Both the position numbers and the translations under genes were made by a program. 64,000 bases of DNA from CBFFRJ01 sp051486985 (GTDB lineage Bacteria > Pseudomonadota > Gammaproteobacteria > Enterobacterales > Enterobacteriaceae). Location of the stretch: NCBI RefSeq assembly GCF_051486985.1, contig NZ_JAHVDV010000009.1:77547-141546 (forward strand), given 5' to 3'. The notes beneath the pieces were generated by a model. The model did not search any database and was not told the DNA's origin. It was given only the letters and a program-made list of their open reading frames with translations. Numbering within the stretch: position 1 is the stretch's first letter; each line of letters starts with the position of its first letter. Below are positions 62,232-64,000 of this stretch, piece by piece.

Positions 62232-63299
62232 ATGCTCGAATTGTTGATGCAGTGGTACCGTCGTCGCTTCAGTGATCCTGAGGCGATTGCGTTGCTGGTT
62301 ATTCTGCTGGCAGGTTTCATTATTCTCTTCTTTTTCAATGGCCTGCTGGCCCCGCTTCTGGTTGCGCTGGTGCTGGCTTATCTGCTTGAGTGGCCGACGG
62401 TTCGCCTGGAGCGTATCGGTTTTTCCCGCCGCTGGGCGGCATCAATGGTCCTCATATTGTTTGTCGGTATTGTGATGGTGATGGCCTTTGTGGTGATGCC
62501 AGTTGCCTGGCAGCAGGGGATGAATCTCATCCGCGACATGCCGGGCATGCTCAATAAACTCTCTGATTTTGCCGCCACGCTCCCGCGCCGCTATCCGATG
62601 CTTATGGACGCCGGGATTATCGATGCAATGGCAGAAAATATGCGTACCCGGCTGCTTGGCATGGGCGACTCAGTGGTCAAATACTCGCTCGCCTCACTGG
62701 TAGGCCTGTTAACCCTGGCGGTCTATCTGGTGCTGGTGCCGCTGATGGTCTTCTTCCTGGTAAAAGATAAAGATCAGATGCTCAATGCCGTGCGCCGCGT
62801 GCTGCCCCGCAACCGGGGGCTGGCAGGCCAGGTGTGGAAAGAGATGAATCAGCAGATAACCAACTACATTCGCGGCAAAGTGCTGGAAATGGTGGTGGTG
62901 GGCGTTGCCACCTGGTTTGGTTTTTTACTTTTTGGCCTTAACTACTCGCTGCTGTTAGCCGTGCTGGTAGGGTTCTCGGTATTGATTCCTTACATCGGTG
63001 CCTTTGTGGTCACCATTCCGGTCATCTGCGTGGCGCTGTTCCAGTTCGGCGCGGGCACGGAGTTCTGGAGCTGTTTTGCTGTTTATCTCATTATTCAGGG
63101 GCTGGACGGTAACCTGCTGGTGCCGGTGCTTTTCTCGGAAGCGGTGAATTTACACCCGCTGGTCATCATCCTGTCGGTGATTATTTTCGGCGGACTATGG
63201 GGGTTCTGGGGCGTCTTCTTTGCCATTCCTCTTGCGACCTTGGTCAAAGCTGTGATTCACGCCTGGCCTGATGGCGTAGTAGTGGACGACCCACACTGA
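62232..63299 (+). CDS. perM: AI-2E-family membrane protein PerM
   Basis: 355 residues from ATG 62232 (MLELLMQWYRRRFSDPEA) behind GGAAGGAAC; E. coli PerM has 353. A frame open to 62025 is not conserved. About eight membrane segments with the family motif around DGNLLVPVLFSEAVNLHPL (about 293-311). Described as a putative permease; the substrate is unknown. Divergent from bepA. Confidence 0.92.
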   Translation: MLELLMQWYRRRFSDPEAIALLVILLAGFIILFFFNGLLAPLLVALVLAYLLEWPTVRLERIGFSRRWAASMVLILFVGIVMVMAFVVMPVAWQQGMNLIRDMPGMLNKLSDFAATLPRRYPMLMDAGIIDAMAENMRTRLLGMGDSVVKYSLASLVGLLTLAVYLVLVPLMVFFLVKDKDQMLNAVRRVLPRNRGLAGQVWKEMNQQITNYIRGKVLEMVVVGVATWFGFLLFGLNYSLLLAVLVGFSVLIPYIGAFVVTIPVICVALFQFGAGTEFWSCFAVYLIIQGLDGNLLVPVLFSEAVNLHPLVIILSVIIFGGLWGFWGVFFAIPLATLVKAVIHAWPDGVVVDDPH

Positions 63300-63340
63300 C
63301 CGGCGGCTCTCCCTCAGGGAGGGGAAGGGGGGATGGCTTA

Positions 63341-63830
63341 AGGGTTTCAGCCGTAAAAAGCGTGGTTCCGCTGACCACTGGTGGAATGGTTCCGTTCACC
63401 TCACATGCTAAACCGGGCACGCTTTTCCCCCTCGCCCCTTCGGGGAGAGGGTCGGGGTGAGGGGAACAGCGCGTGACTGGCCCGAAGGGTTTCAGCCGTA
63501 AAAAGCGTGGTTCCGCTGACCTCCGGTGGAATCGTTCCGTTCACCTCATGTGCTAAACCGGGCACGCTTTTCCCCCTCGCCCCTTCGTGGAGAGGGTCGG
63601 GGTGAGGGGAACAGTGGGTGTCTGGCTCAAAGGGTTCCGGCCTTAAAAAGCGCGGTTCCGCTTACCTTCGTTGGAACGGTTCCGTTCACCTCATGTGCAA
63701 AACCGGGCACGCTTTTCCCCCTCGCCCCTTTGGGGTGAGGGGAACAGCGCGTGACTGGCCCGAAGGGTTTCAGCCGTAAAAAGCGTGGTTCCGCTGACCT
63801 CCGGTGGAATGGTTCCGTTCACCTCATGTG
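63341..63830. repeat. Tandem array of 145-bp structured repeats after perM
   Basis: AGGGTTTCAGCCGTAAAAAGCG-type starts occur at 63341, 63486, 63631 and 63764, with periods 145, 145 and 133 bp. The third unit has a 12-bp deletion and the fourth is cut off at 63830. Each unit contains an inverted pair AAAAGCGTG / CACGCTTTT about 54 bp apart (63356-63364 and 63418-63426 in unit 1). Complete units also carry a GC-rich hairpin, CCCCTCGCCCC / GGGGTGAGGGG. The third unit is the most diverged. No conserved protein is encoded. Confidence 0.92.
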
Positions 63831-63865
63831 TCGCGCTTCCATGAAACACCTTCCCCCGTGAACGT

Positions 63866-64000
63866 GTTAAGGGCGTTCTCCGCCACGCCCTTAACAATCC
63901 CGGCTCCCGGCACGAAAACTGCCGCTTCGCGGTGACCCTCCGCTTGTTTCTCCGGGCTTTCCGGGAGCGGGCGCGATGCAGCGTCCCTGCAACGCGCGCC
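63866..64000. other. Highly structured non-coding sequence at the right edge
   Basis: Several inverted repeats follow one another. GTTAAGGGCG (63866-63875) pairs with CGCCCTTAAC (63886-63895). GCTCCCGG (63903-63910) pairs with CCGGGAGC (63961-63968), enclosing a small CCGC/GCGG hairpin. GGGCGCG and CGCGCGCC then close the window end around a GCAG/CTGC stem. It may be a structured RNA or a dispersed palindromic repeat; it runs off the window and I cannot identify it. Confidence 0.5.

Noticed and set aside
63526..63897. Small open frames in the 145-bp repeat region
   Set aside because: They repeat with the array, change frame between units and have no homology that I recognise.
1..64000. tRNA, rRNA, prophage or insertion-sequence genes
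   Set aside because: No tRNA-like cloverleaf with TTCGA loop, no rRNA segment, and no transposase, integrase or phage structural protein was found in the gaps or frames.

Overview
The window is chromosomal DNA from a gamma-proteobacterium of the family Enterobacteriaceae, most likely Enterobacter or a close relative (Leclercia, Lelliottia). The core genes follow the gene content and block order of the E. coli csiE-suhB-isc-sseBA-yfhM-pbpC-ndk-hisS-der-guaBA-ppk-purMN-upp-uraA-hda-bepA region at near-identical protein lengths. The genus is an inference from overall protein similarity and from species-typical extra genes; no rRNA or other marker is present. Coding density is high and nothing looks like a prophage, integron, transposon or CRISPR array.

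Layout. 1-8.2 kb: a partial DUF5107/TPR protein, an aldose-1-epimerase-like protein, hcaT, csiE, and a two-gene DUF1007 plus NicO nickel/cobalt export pair absent from this place in E. coli. 8.3-18.5 kb: suhB, trmJ and the complete iron-sulfur assembly locus iscRSUA-hscBA-fdx-iscX, then pepB and sseB. Two IscR-type operators precede iscR, and a 127-bp ERIC element sits inside the operon between iscS and iscU. A six-copy 43-bp tandem repeat lies between pepB and sseB. 18.5-23.5 kb: an alpha-glucoside PTS cluster (IICB transporter, GH4 6-phospho-alpha-glucosidase) and an RpiR-type regulator. These genes flank sseA on both sides, with paired palindromic operators in front of the PTS gene. 23.5-30.9 kb: yfhM and pbpC, the alpha-2-macroglobulin/PBP1C pair. 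31-45 kb: ndk, rlmN, rodZ, ispG, hisS, yfgM, bamB, der, yfgJ, xseA, guaB and guaA. 45-48.7 kb: a variable block of a TPR protein, an AraC regulator and a LysE/RhtB exporter. 48.7-63.3 kb: yfgG, pdeF, ppx, ppk, purN, purM, upp, uraA, hda, yfgD, bepA and perM. 63.3-64 kb: a non-coding block of 145-bp repeats followed by a strongly structured tail.

Functional themes. IscS, IscU, IscA, HscBA, Fdx and IscX form one Fe-S assembly pathway, and its products IspG and RlmN (both Fe-S enzymes) are encoded about 20 kb downstream. guaBA, purMN, upp-uraA and ndk form a purine/pyrimidine nucleotide group; PurR-like boxes are visible before purM and guaB. Envelope functions are bamB, yfgM, bepA, yfhM, pbpC and rodZ. 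Polyphosphate turnover is ppk-ppx. hda starts at a CTG codon.

I did not find a convincing undescribed multi-gene system. The most distinctive features are the two families of structured intergenic repeats, the nesting of sseA in a sugar-PTS cluster, the ERIC insertion inside the isc operon, and an exact FNR-consensus palindrome before upp.
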